DNA of 64,000 nt, taken from contig CAWAKJ010000001.1 of assembly GCA_963782595.1 (NCBI GenBank), positions 496,001-560,000 on the forward strand, in the 5' to 3' direction. Numbering within the stretch: the first letter of the stretch is position 1; each line of letters starts with the position of its first letter. Both the position numbers and the translations under genes were made by a program. A model generated the notes under the pieces. It worked only from the letters and a program-made list of their open reading frames with translations, made no database searches and was not told the DNA's origin. Shown one piece after another: positions 25,856-34,860 of this stretch. The DNA comes from JAMQPK01 sp963782595. GTDB lineage: Bacteria; Acidobacteriota; Vicinamibacteria; Vicinamibacterales; JAMQPK01.

Positions 25856-28800
25856 ACCTCTCAGCGCTGTTCATCAAACGTCCAATCACGACAACCCTCA
25901 TCACGCTCGGCATCCTGGTGTTCGGCGTGATGTCGTACCGTGAATTGCCGGTGGCCGACCTGCCGGCCATCGATTTCCCGACGATATCCGTGAGCGCCTC
26001 GCTGCCCGGCGCAAGTCCCGAGACGATGGCGTCGGCCGTTGCGCTGCCGCTCGAGAAACAGTTCTCGACAATTTCCGGTCTGACGTCGATGAACTCGTCC
26101 AACATGCAGGGCAGCACGAGCATCACGTTGCAGTTCGACCTGAGCCGCAATATCGATGCGGCAGCGCAGGACGTTCAGACGATGATCGCCCGGGCGTCGC
26201 GGCAGCTTCCGCCGCAGATGCCGTCGCCACCGTCGTACTTCAAGGTGAACCCCGGCGACTATCCGGTCATGATGCTGGTCATGCGGTCGCCGACACTCCC
26301 GTTGTCGACGGTGAACGAATACGCCGACTCGAACGTCGCGCAGCGCATTTCCATGGTGAACGGGGTCGCGCAGGTCAATGTCTTCGGCCCTCAGAAGTAC
26401 GCCGTCCGGATCGACGTCGACCCGCGCAAGCTCTCGGCGCATGGCATCGGCATCGATGAAGTGGTCAATGCTGTCCAGTCGTCGAACGTGAACCTGCCAA
26501 CCGGCACCATGTCTGGCCGCGAGCGCATCTTCACGGTGCTCGCCGACGGTCAGCTCTTGAATGCCGCCTCGTACGCGCCGATGGTCATTGCGTACAGGAA
26601 CGGTAATCCGGTCCGGCTGGGAGATGTGGCGCGTGTGTACGACGGCGTCGAGCAGGACAAGACGGCCAGCTGGTGGCAGGGGATGCGCAACATCAGCCTG
26701 ATGATTCAGAAGCAGCCTGGATCGAACGTCGTTCAGGTGGTCGACGACATCAAGACGCTGCTGCCGGCCATTCGCGCCCAGCTTCCACCCGCGGTGCCGC
26801 TCGACGTCAGAATGGATCGCTCGCTGTCGATCCGCGAATCGATCCACGACGTCAAGCTGACGCTCATGATTGCGCTCGGCCTCGTCATCGCCATCATCTT
26901 CATCTTCCTGCGCAGCGTCACGGCCACGATTATTCCCAGTTTGACGCTTCCGGTGTCGCTCATCGCCACCTTCGCGGTGATGTACCTGCTGGATTACAGC
27001 CTGGACAACCTGTCGCTGATGGCGCTGACGCTCTGCATCGGGTTCGTTGTCGACGACACGATCGTCATGCTCGAGAACATCGGCCGGCACATGGAGATGG
27101 GCAAGCCGGCGATGAGGGCGGCGTTCGATGGCGCGAAGGAAGTTGAATTCACGATCATCGCGATGACCGTTTCGCTGGTCGCCGTGTTCATTCCCGTTCT
27201 GTTCATGGGCGGCATCGTCGGCCGCCTCCTGCAGGAGTTCGCGGTCACGATTGGCGCCGCGATTCTCGTGTCGTGCTTCGTGTCGATCAGCCTGACGCCG
27301 ATGTTGTGCAGCCGGTTCCTGAAGACGGCGCATGGCCAAAAGCACGGGCGGCTCTACAACCTGACCGAGCGGATGTTCGATGGGTCGCTCCACCTCTACG
27401 ATGTGTCGCTGCAATTCGCCCTCAGGCATCGCGCCGTCACGATGGCGTTCTCGTTGCTGCTGGTGGTCGCGACGGCGTATCTGTTCACGATCGTGCCGAA
27501 GGGTTTTCTCCCGTCGGAAGATCAGGGACGCTTCAACGTCAGCATCGAGGCGATCCAGGGCATCGGCTACGAAGAGATGGTCCGCCACCAGCAGGAGGTC
27601 GCGGCGATTCTGGCGAAGGATCCCGACATCGCGGGTTCCAGCAGCAGCGTTGGCGACGGCGGCGGCGGAAGAGGCGGTGCCAGCTCGTCAAATCAGGGCC
27701 GTATCAGCGTCGATTTGAAACCGCGTGCCGAACGCACGCGATCTGTCGATCAGATCATGGCCGGCCTGCGGCCAAAGCTCGCGCAGGTGCCGGGCGTACG
27801 CGTCTTCATGGTGAATCAGCCGCCCATCAACGTCGGCGGCATGGGTGGAGCCCGCGCGAACTACCAATTCACCCTGCAGGATCCCGATACCGAAGAGCTC
27901 TACCGTTCGGCACCGATTCTCGAGCAGGCGATGCGCGAGATTCCAAGCATCGAGGACGTCAACAGCGACTTGCGGCTGAACAATCCGCAGATTCAGATCA
28001 ACCTCAATCGTGACCGTATCGCAGCGCTCGGGTTGACCGTCAACCAGGTCGAGACGGCGCTGTTCAACGCGTATGGGACCCGCCAGGTCTCACAGATTTA
28101 TGCGGCCAGCAATCAGTACCAGGTCATTCTGCAGGTCGCGCCGGAATTCCAGCAGGATCCGGCGGCGCTGTCGATGCTGTATGTCCGGTCGTCGAGCGGA
28201 AAGCTCATCCCGCTCAATACGGTTGCGACCGTCACGACGGGTGTGGGACCGCTTTCGGTGAGCCACACCGGGCAGCTGCCATCAGTCAATCTGTCGTTCA
28301 ATCTCAAGCCCGGCTATGCGCTCGGCGACGCCGTCAACGCCATCGAGGCAGCCGCGGCAACGACGCTGCCGGCAACGGTCACCACCAAGTTCCAGGGCGC
28401 GGCTCAGGCGTTCCAGGAATCGCTGCAGGGACTCGGGATCGTGCTGATCATGGCGATCGTCGTCATTTACATCGTGCTCGGCATTCTCTATGAGAGCTTC
28501 ACGCAGCCGCTCGTCATTCTGTCGGGTCTTCCCGCTGCGGGCTTCGGCGCCCTCATCACGCTCCTGATCTTCAAGACCGATCTCAGCTTGTATGCATTCG
28601 TCGGCATCATCATGCTCATCGGGCTCGTCAAGAAAAACGGCATCATGATGGTCGACTTCGCGGCCGTCGCCGAACGCGAGCATGGCAAGTCGCCCCTCGA
28701 GGCGATCCACGAAGCGTGTCTCGTGCGATTCCGCCCGATCATGATGACGACCATGTGCGCCCTTGTGGGAACCCTGCCGATCGCTCTGGGACTCGGGGCG

Positions 28801-28974
28801 GGTGCGGAAGCACGGAGGCCCCTCGGTCTGGCCGTGGTCGGAGGCTTGCTCGTGTCGCAGCTCCTGACGCTGTATATCACCCCGGTGTACTACGTGTACA
28901 TCGAGGGCGCGCGACTGCGGCTCGTGAAGCGTCGGCCGAAGACGCCGGAGGACATGGAAGCGGCCGTCGCGTAA
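25852..28974 (+). CDS. RND multidrug efflux pump, HAE1 type (MdtB/MdtC/AcrB-like)
   Basis: A 1040-residue inner-membrane proton antiporter with 12 helices. It begins NLSALFIKRPITTTLITLGI as in the MdtB/MdtC group. Proton-relay aspartates are in GFVVDDTIVMLENI (TM4) and the matching lysine region in GLVKKNGIMMVDFA (TM10). A flexible Gly/Ser loop (GDGGGGRGGASSS) sits in the second periplasmic part. It forms an operon with the adaptor through an ATGA overlap. Substrates cannot be read from sequence. Confidence 0.95.
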   Translation: MNLSALFIKRPITTTLITLGILVFGVMSYRELPVADLPAIDFPTISVSASLPGASPETMASAVALPLEKQFSTISGLTSMNSSNMQGSTSITLQFDLSRNIDAAAQDVQTMIARASRQLPPQMPSPPSYFKVNPGDYPVMMLVMRSPTLPLSTVNEYADSNVAQRISMVNGVAQVNVFGPQKYAVRIDVDPRKLSAHGIGIDEVVNAVQSSNVNLPTGTMSGRERIFTVLADGQLLNAASYAPMVIAYRNGNPVRLGDVARVYDGVEQDKTASWWQGMRNISLMIQKQPGSNVVQVVDDIKTLLPAIRAQLPPAVPLDVRMDRSLSIRESIHDVKLTLMIALGLVIAIIFIFLRSVTATIIPSLTLPVSLIATFAVMYLLDYSLDNLSLMALTLCIGFVVDDTIVMLENIGRHMEMGKPAMRAAFDGAKEVEFTIIAMTVSLVAVFIPVLFMGGIVGRLLQEFAVTIGAAILVSCFVSISLTPMLCSRFLKTAHGQKHGRLYNLTERMFDGSLHLYDVSLQFALRHRAVTMAFSLLLVVATAYLFTIVPKGFLPSEDQGRFNVSIEAIQGIGYEEMVRHQQEVAAILAKDPDIAGSSSSVGDGGGGRGGASSSNQGRISVDLKPRAERTRSVDQIMAGLRPKLAQVPGVRVFMVNQPPINVGGMGGARANYQFTLQDPDTEELYRSAPILEQAMREIPSIEDVNSDLRLNNPQIQINLNRDRIAALGLTVNQVETALFNAYGTRQVSQIYAASNQYQVILQVAPEFQQDPAALSMLYVRSSSGKLIPLNTVATVTTGVGPLSVSHTGQLPSVNLSFNLKPGYALGDAVNAIEAAAATTLPATVTTKFQGAAQAFQESLQGLGIVLIMAIVVIYIVLGILYESFTQPLVILSGLPAAGFGALITLLIFKTDLSLYAFVGIIMLIGLVKKNGIMMVDFAAVAEREHGKSPLEAIHEACLVRFRPIMMTTMCALVGTLPIALGLGAGAEARRPLGLAVVGGLLVSQLLTLYITPVYYVYIEGARLRLVKRRPKTPEDMEAAVA

Positions 28975-28983
28975 GGATCTGAC

Positions 28984-31266
28984 CTGCGTTCCCGCGGAAC
29001 TCTTCTCGCTACGGTCTTGTGTTGTGCCTGGGCGGCATCATCCGTCCAGGCGCAGGTTCGTCAGTCGAACCGTTCGCTCTCCATTGCGCCCCCGCCCGTC
29101 CCACCAGCAACCATTACACGCGCAGCTGACGGCGCAGTGACTGTCCGCGCATTCAGAGTATCCGGACCCATCGAGATTGACGGCCGCCTCGACGAAGAGT
29201 TCTACCGCGCCGTGCCGCCGTTCAGCGGTTTCGTGCAACAGGATCCCATCGAGAACGCGCCGGCATCGGAGCAGACCGACGCCTGGATATTCTTCGACGG
29301 CGAAAACCTGTACGTCGCCGCCCGCTGCCGGGACTCGCAGCCCGACCGCGAGATCGTCAACGAGATGCGACGCGACTCGAACGGGATCATCCAGAACGAG
29401 AGCCTCACGATAATTTTCGACACGTTCGACGACAAGCGGAACGGTGTGTTTTTCCAGGCAAACGCGCTCGGCGCGCAGCGCGACGCTGCGGTGACCGACG
29501 AAAGCAGCCAGAACCAGGACTGGAACACGGTCTGGGATGTACGCACGCAGCGAACCGACCAGGGCTGGACGGCCGAATTCGTGATTCCCTTCAAGTCGCT
29601 GCGGTACGACTCGGACGCGGTTCAGGTCTGGGGAGTCAACATCCGACGGACCATCCGCTGGAAGAACGAGTGGACCTACCTCACGCCGATGCCTGCGTTC
29701 ATGGCGCAGAAAGCCATCTGGCTCGTCTCGCTGGGCGCAACGCTCGTGGGCGTCGAGCCGCCGCCGAGCTCGCTGAACCTCGAGCTCAAGCCGTACACGA
29801 TCGGAGGCCTCCGGACCGATTTTCGCGCCGCGCCGTCCTTCGACAACAGATTCGACCGGAATGCCGGCATCGACGTGAAATACGGAATCAGCAAGGGATT
29901 GACGGTGGACCTCACGTATCGGACCGACTTCGCGCAGGTCGAGGACGATACGCAACAGGTGAACCTGACGCGGTTCAACCAGTTCTTCCCCGAGCGGCGC
30001 GAGTTCTTTCTCGAAGGCGTCGGCATTTTTGCCTTCGGCGGCACGGGGACGAGTGGCAGCGGCAACACGCCGCTTCTGTTTTTCTCGCGGCGCATCGGAC
30101 TCAACAACAGCCGCCCGGTTCCCATTGTTGGAGGGGGCCGCATCACCGGACGCCTCGGCGACTACTCCGTGGGCGTGCTGAACATTCAGGCGGAGCGCGA
30201 TGACGAATCGCGGTCGCGCGCGACGAATTTCTCGGTGGTGCGCGTAAAGCGCGACATCTTTCAGCGCAGCAACGTCGGCCTGCTCTACACGCAGCGCAAC
30301 GAAACCGAGGCCGGCGGGAGCCCGACGGGCCACACGCTCGGCGTCGATGGCAACTTTTCACTATCGCCGAAATTTTTCATCAATACGTATTACGCGCGCA
30401 CCGATACGAGCGGTGACACTCGACAGGCACAAGGCGGCACGAGCTACATGGCAAGGTTCGACTTCAACGACGATCGTTATGGGATCGGGGGCGAGCGTCT
30501 GGCCGTGGGCGCGGCCTTCAACCCGGAGGTCGGATTCCTGCGCCGCGCGGATTTCATCCGGAACTACGCGGCCGGGCGGTTCAGCCCAAGGCCCGCGAGG
30601 GGCAGCGTCCCGTGGGTCCGCCGTTTTGTCTATTCGGCCTCGATCGAGTACCTCGAAAACAACGCGGGACGGCTCGATTTCAGGGAACAGGAAGCGGCGT
30701 TCGAGCTGGAGATGCAGAACAGCGACAGCGCGGGCCTGACCTACCGTCGCGACTACGAGTTCGTCCCGGACGACGATTTCGACATCGCGCCGGGTATTTT
30801 CGTTCCCATCGGCGGGTACGCCTATGAGAACCTGCTGACCTATTACAGTTTCGGCACGCAGCACGTATTGTCGGGGACGATCTCGTATCAGCACGGAACG
30901 TTGTACGGCGGGACGAAGCGGACCCTTCGCCTTGGCGGCGGGCGCATGGAGCTGACACCGCAGTTTTCAATCGAGCCGAGCGGCGAGACAAACTGGGTAT
31001 CGCTGCCCTGGGGACGATTCACACAAACTGTGGTGACCGAGCGCACGACTTACACGCTGACGCCTCGAATGTACGTCAGCGCGCTCATGCAGTACAACTC
31101 TTCGAGCCGCACGTTCAGCACGAACGCGCGCTTCCGATGGGAGTATCAACCGGGCAGCGAGATGTTCGTGGTCTACAGCGACGGCCGCGACACGAGCCCG
31201 GGAGGATTTCCGCGCATGTTCAACCGGGCGTTCGTCGTAAAAATCAACCGGCTGTTCCGCGTGTAA
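28984..31266 (+). CDS. DUF5916 outer-membrane protein with CBM9-like N-terminal domain
   Basis: About 760 residues. A beta-sandwich of the CBM9 type (FRVSGPIEIDGRLDEEFYRA ... DAWIFFDGENLYVAARCRD) is followed by a DUF5916 beta-barrel (KYGISKGLTVDLTYRTDFAQ, RFNQFFPERREFFLEG). Role unknown; similar proteins sit in the outer membrane of Bacteroidota and Acidobacteriota. The first TTG in frame (29017) would start inside the signal peptide. Reading from CTG at 28984 gives a complete one (LRSRGTLLATVLCCAWAASS, then VQAQV) preceded by AAGGA at proper spacing, so a rare CTG start is proposed. It follows the RND pump by only 9 bases. Confidence 0.82.
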   Translation: MRSRGTLLATVLCCAWAASSVQAQVRQSNRSLSIAPPPVPPATITRAADGAVTVRAFRVSGPIEIDGRLDEEFYRAVPPFSGFVQQDPIENAPASEQTDAWIFFDGENLYVAARCRDSQPDREIVNEMRRDSNGIIQNESLTIIFDTFDDKRNGVFFQANALGAQRDAAVTDESSQNQDWNTVWDVRTQRTDQGWTAEFVIPFKSLRYDSDAVQVWGVNIRRTIRWKNEWTYLTPMPAFMAQKAIWLVSLGATLVGVEPPPSSLNLELKPYTIGGLRTDFRAAPSFDNRFDRNAGIDVKYGISKGLTVDLTYRTDFAQVEDDTQQVNLTRFNQFFPERREFFLEGVGIFAFGGTGTSGSGNTPLLFFSRRIGLNNSRPVPIVGGGRITGRLGDYSVGVLNIQAERDDESRSRATNFSVVRVKRDIFQRSNVGLLYTQRNETEAGGSPTGHTLGVDGNFSLSPKFFINTYYARTDTSGDTRQAQGGTSYMARFDFNDDRYGIGGERLAVGAAFNPEVGFLRRADFIRNYAAGRFSPRPARGSVPWVRRFVYSASIEYLENNAGRLDFREQEAAFELEMQNSDSAGLTYRRDYEFVPDDDFDIAPGIFVPIGGYAYENLLTYYSFGTQHVLSGTISYQHGTLYGGTKRTLRLGGGRMELTPQFSIEPSGETNWVSLPWGRFTQTVVTERTTYTLTPRMYVSALMQYNSSSRTFSTNARFRWEYQPGSEMFVVYSDGRDTSPGGFPRMFNRAFVVKINRLFRV

Positions 31267-31273
31267 AACTGCC

Positions 31274-31687
31274 ATGCCGCCTGCACGGCCGATCTGGATC
31301 TTCATTCTGGTGTTCCTGCTCACCATCTGGAATCCGGGCAGTCTGGCGCTGTACACCGCGTCGGCCGTCTGGAGCTTGTCGTCGCGCTCCACGCTGTCGC
31401 TGATGTTTCTCGGTGTGCGCCTTGCCATCACGAGCGTGGGTGTGGCCGCCGGCATCGCTCTCTGGCTGAGGCGGCCGGGGGCCGTCTGGTTGGCCAAACT
31501 GGCGCTGATGCTTTTCGGCATCGAGGCCGTGGTCCGGCTCGCAATAGGCGCCGACCTTTCGACTTCGCCGCCTGGTACACGTCTGCCGTTCGCCATCTTC
31601 ATCATCGTGCACAACGCCGCGTGGTACATGTATCTCCAATTCTCCCGTCGCGTCCGGGCGGCTTATGGCCTAGAATCGCAGCCCTGA
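31274..31687 (+). CDS. small integral membrane protein, unknown function
   Basis: A 137-residue hydrophobic protein with four predicted helices (IFILVFLLTIWNPGSLAL, SLMFLGVRLAITSVGVAAGI, LAKLALMLFGIEAVV, FAIFIIVHNAAWYMYLQF). I do not recognise a family. It begins seven bases after the DUF5916 stop and is in the same direction, so it is likely the third or fourth gene of the same transcript. Confidence 0.65.
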   Translation: MPPARPIWIFILVFLLTIWNPGSLALYTASAVWSLSSRSTLSLMFLGVRLAITSVGVAAGIALWLRRPGAVWLAKLALMLFGIEAVVRLAIGADLSTSPPGTRLPFAIFIIVHNAAWYMYLQFSRRVRAAYGLESQP

Positions 31688-31698
31688 AGGAGTACAGC

Positions 31699-32814
31699 AT
31701 GCGTCGATTCTTGTCCCTGTTGGGCGTGTTAACCGTGTGCGTGATGCCGATGGTTTCGTCGGCTCAGGCGCCGGCAGGAAAAACCCTCGACATCTATTTC
31801 ATCGATACGGAAGGCGGCCAGGCCACCTTGTTCATGTCTCCGGCCGGTCAGACGCTCCTCGTCGATGCGGGAAACGCAGGCGAGCGCGATTTCAACCGGA
31901 TTCTGGAGGTCCTGAAGCTCGCCGGCGTGAAGCAGATCGATCACTTCTGGCTGACGCATTATCACGGCGATCACTACGGCAGCCTGCTCGACATCGCGAA
32001 GCAGTTCCCCATCAAGCATCTCTACGATCACGGCCCGTCGATCGAGGGAGACCGGCCGAACATCCAGAAGTTCCAGGCCGCCTATGCCGAGTTCTACAAG
32101 ACGGTTCCCCGTACGATCGTGAAGCCGGGCGACAAGCTCGCCTTCGCCGGGACCGACACCACGACGGTCATGAGCGATAGCGTGCCGCTGAAGACCTCGC
32201 TGCCGAAGGCGCCGGGGGCCGGCAGGCCGAATCCCCTCTGCGCCGCCCACAAGGAACGTGACGAGAGCAAGGTCGATCCCGACAACCACCAGTCGGCGGG
32301 GTTCGTCATGAACTACGGCCGGTTCCGCATGATCGATCTTGGCGATCTGACGTGGAGCCGCGAGTTCCAGCTGATGTGCCCCGCCAATCAGATCGGCACG
32401 ATCGATCTGTATCTGACGACGCACCATGGACTCGATCAGTCGGGAGCGCCGGCCGCGGTGCATGCCTTGCAGCCGCGCGTCGCCATCATGAACAATGGCA
32501 CTCGCAAGGGCGGAGCCATCCAGACGTTTCAGACGCTCGAGACGTCACCCGGGCTGGAAGACATCTGGCAGCTGCACTGGTCGTATGCCGCCGGCATCGA
32601 GCACAACACGCCGGCCGTCATGATTGCGAATATCGACGAGCGCGACCAGCTCGCCGCAATCGTGGCCGGTGCACCGACGCCGCCGGCCGGGGCGGGGGGA
32701 AATGCGGCTCACGCGCCCGCGCACTACTTGAAGGTGTCCGCGCGCACCGACGGTTCGTTCACCGTGACCAACAGCCGCAACGGGCATTCGCGCACATACG
32801 CGCCTAGACCGTAA
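31699..32814 (+). CDS. secreted ComEC-like metallo-beta-lactamase-fold hydrolase
   Basis: A 371-residue protein with a signal peptide (LSLLGVLTVCVMPMVSSAQA) and a metallo-beta-lactamase domain carrying THYHGDHYGS, the zinc-binding HxHxDH-type site with Tyr at one position. The sequence starts like the free ComEC hydrolase domain (LDIYFIDTEGGQATLFMSP). Substrate unknown; extracellular nucleic acid is possible by analogy. ATG at 31699 has a strong AAGGAG. Its end overlaps the convergent oxidoreductase gene by 11 bases. Confidence 0.87.
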   Translation: MRRFLSLLGVLTVCVMPMVSSAQAPAGKTLDIYFIDTEGGQATLFMSPAGQTLLVDAGNAGERDFNRILEVLKLAGVKQIDHFWLTHYHGDHYGSLLDIAKQFPIKHLYDHGPSIEGDRPNIQKFQAAYAEFYKTVPRTIVKPGDKLAFAGTDTTTVMSDSVPLKTSLPKAPGAGRPNPLCAAHKERDESKVDPDNHQSAGFVMNYGRFRMIDLGDLTWSREFQLMCPANQIGTIDLYLTTHHGLDQSGAPAAVHALQPRVAIMNNGTRKGGAIQTFQTLETSPGLEDIWQLHWSYAAGIEHNTPAVMIANIDERDQLAAIVAGAPTPPAGAGGNAAHAPAHYLKVSARTDGSFTVTNSRNGHSRTYAPRP

Positions 32815-33781
32815 GGACGATTTTTCCGATATGGCTGCCGGACTCCATCAGCCGATGGGCTTCGGCAGCCTCGCGTAAGGCAAATCTCGCGTAAATCACC
32901 GGCAGAACCTTTCCCCCTTCTACGAGCGGCCAGACGGCAGCCTCGACGGCTTTCGCAATCGCACCTTTCTCCTCCACCGTCCGGGCACGCAGAACCGAGC
33001 CGGTAATCGTCAGACGCCGGCGAAGGACGCGCACGAGATCGATTTCCGATTTCCCGCCATGCATCACGGCAATCTGCAGAAGCCGGCCTTCGAGCGCGAG
33101 CAGCTCGAGGTTGCGGGTGAAATAGGGCGCGCCGACCATGTCGAGGATCACGTCTACGCCCCGGCCACCGGTCAGCGTCGTCAGCACCGCAACAAAATCC
33201 TGCTTCGTGTAGTTGATGGCGCTCTCTGCACCAAGCCGCTCGCAAACGCGGCATCGTTCGTCGGTTCCTGCGGTCGCAAACACACGCGCACCGAACGCGC
33301 GCGCCATCTGGATCGCCGTGGTCCCGATGCCGCTGGCACCGCCGTGCACGAGAAAGGACTCTCCCTCGCGTAGATGGCCGCGGTCGAAGACATTCATCCA
33401 GACCGTGAAAAACGTTTCCGGAACGCCGCCGGCGGACACGAGGTCGAGGCCTTGCGGAACCGGAAGGCACTGCACCTCGGGCGCCACACAGAACTCTGCA
33501 TATCCGCCGCCGGAAACCAGCGCGCACACAGCATCGCCGTTGCGCCAGCGCGTCACTTCCGGGCCGCACGCCTCGACAGTGCCAGACACCTCGAGTCCGG
33601 GAATGTCGGTGGCGCCCGGCGGCGGCGGATACTTCCCTTCGCGCTGCATCAGGTCGGGACGATTGATGCCGGCGGCCGCGACGCGGATCAGCACCTCTCG
33701 CGGCCCCGGTATCGGGACTGGCATTTCGACGGGTTGCAGGACTTCAGGTCCGCCCGGCCTGGTGATGGCAATGGCAATCAT
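32804..33781 (-). CDS. NAD(P)H quinone oxidoreductase, PIG3-type MDR family
   Basis: A 325-residue medium-chain reductase. It has AAAGINRPDLMQREGKYPPP in the catalytic domain (no zinc-binding set), the PIG3-like GGVPETFFTVWMNVFDRGHL, and the nucleotide-binding VHGGASGIGTTAIQMA. It would reduce quinones or enones with NADPH. ATG at 33781 overlaps the tdh-like stop by four bases, so both are probably co-expressed. Confidence 0.9.
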   Translation of the reverse strand: MIAIAITRPGGPEVLQPVEMPVPIPGPREVLIRVAAAGINRPDLMQREGKYPPPPGATDIPGLEVSGTVEACGPEVTRWRNGDAVCALVSGGGYAEFCVAPEVQCLPVPQGLDLVSAGGVPETFFTVWMNVFDRGHLREGESFLVHGGASGIGTTAIQMARAFGARVFATAGTDERCRVCERLGAESAINYTKQDFVAVLTTLTGGRGVDVILDMVGAPYFTRNLELLALEGRLLQIAVMHGGKSEIDLVRVLRRRLTITGSVLRARTVEEKGAIAKAVEAAVWPLVEGGKVLPVIYARFALREAAEAHRLMESGSHIGKIVLTV

Positions 33782-34818
33782 GAGTTAAATGGGGTCGCCC
33801 GTCCCTTTTGGGCAACCTTGCGGATAGTTGGGATCAGGTACTCGTGAAACGCGCGATCGAAGTCGTACGCCGGCGCGAAGTCCCAGTCGTGGCGCGCCGT
33901 CGCATCGTCCACGTCCTCGGGCCACGAATCGACGATGCTTTGACGCTTGGTGTCAACCTGGTAGGTGATCGTCGCGCCGGGAAACGCGCGCAGCACGGAC
34001 GCGCGAATCTCGTCGGCAGAGGGATTGAACGCCCGCACGTTGTAAGCCGCACACGAAAGACGGGATGCCGGCGCCGCTGAAAGCATCAGCAGGGCCTCAA
34101 TGGCATCGGGCATCGCCATGAACGGGATCCGCGTGTCAGGCCGCACGAAGCAGGCGTACGGCTCGCCGTGTGCGGCGGCGTGAATCATCTCTGGTGCGTA
34201 ATCCGAGGTCCCGCCCGATGGCACCGTCACGGCCGAAATCAATCCGGGGAAGCGGACACAGCGGAAATCGATGTGCGGCGCCGGTGATTCGAGCAGTTGC
34301 TTGTAGTGCGTCGAGTAGTACCGGCCCAAGTGCTCGCAGTAGAGTTTGTTGCACCCGTACATGGTGATGGGATTGTTCCAGTCGCTTTCGCGGACGCGGC
34401 CGGCCCTGCGGCGCGTCTCGAGATCGGGAAGACCGTAGGCGGCAATGGACGAGGGGTACACGAAGACGACCCGACGCCCGTGCGATTCCGTTTCCCGTGC
34501 GGCGAATTCCAGCAGATTGAGAGTGCCTTCGACGTTGACGTGATGCGCCGCCATCGGCGTAAATTCGGATCGGGTGGACAGCAGCGCCGCAAGGTGAAAG
34601 ATCAGGTCGACTTCGAATTCCGACAAGATGCGCTCGAGCAGGTTGATGTCGAGGATTGAGCCCGTGAACTCGCGGTGGACGAGCCGGGCCACGTGGGAAT
34701 CCAGGGCGTTGACGTCGAGTGACACGACGGCCTGCTTGCGCTTCTGGACGAGATTCGCCACCAAGGCGTGCCCGATTTCGCCATTGGCGCCCGTAATGAG
34801 AACGACAGGTTTTCGCAC
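33778..34818 (-). CDS. L-threonine 3-dehydrogenase-like SDR (epimerase family)
   Basis: A 346-residue extended SDR with the NAD motif TGANGEIG and the catalytic YGCNK. It resembles SDR-type threonine dehydrogenases: IFHLAALLSTRSEF, RCVRFPGLISAVTVPSGGTS followed by DYA, and the end region RQSIVDSWPEDVDD ... ARHDWDF. That enzyme oxidises L-threonine to 2-amino-3-ketobutyrate. Its place beside threonine synthase supports this. GTG at 34818 directly precedes the Rossmann strand; a longer frame upstream overlaps thrC and is not used. A sugar epimerase remains possible. Confidence 0.75.
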   Translation of the reverse strand: MRKPVVLITGANGEIGHALVANLVQKRKQAVVSLDVNALDSHVARLVHREFTGSILDINLLERILSEFEVDLIFHLAALLSTRSEFTPMAAHHVNVEGTLNLLEFAARETESHGRRVVFVYPSSIAAYGLPDLETRRRAGRVRESDWNNPITMYGCNKLYCEHLGRYYSTHYKQLLESPAPHIDFRCVRFPGLISAVTVPSGGTSDYAPEMIHAAAHGEPYACFVRPDTRIPFMAMPDAIEALLMLSAAPASRLSCAAYNVRAFNPSADEIRASVLRAFPGATITYQVDTKRQSIVDSWPEDVDDATARHDWDFAPAYDFDRAFHEYLIPTIRKVAQKGRATPFNS

Positions 34819-34841
34819 AGGAATCAGCGGCCGCTCTAAGC

Positions 34842-34850
34842 TAGTATATT
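34842..34850 (+). promoter_or_regulatory. candidate -10 element for thrC
   Basis: TAGTATATT in the 42-base gap between the divergent tdh-like and thrC genes. It is close enough to the thrC ATG (34861) that the transcript would have almost no leader. No good -35 is visible, so the call is weak. Confidence 0.22.
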
Positions 34851-34860
34851 TACGAGAACT

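Noticed and set aside
25861..27588. 575-residue minus-strand open frame inside the RND pump gene
   Set aside because: Antisense shadow; highly charged, no domain, and the pump gene is intact.
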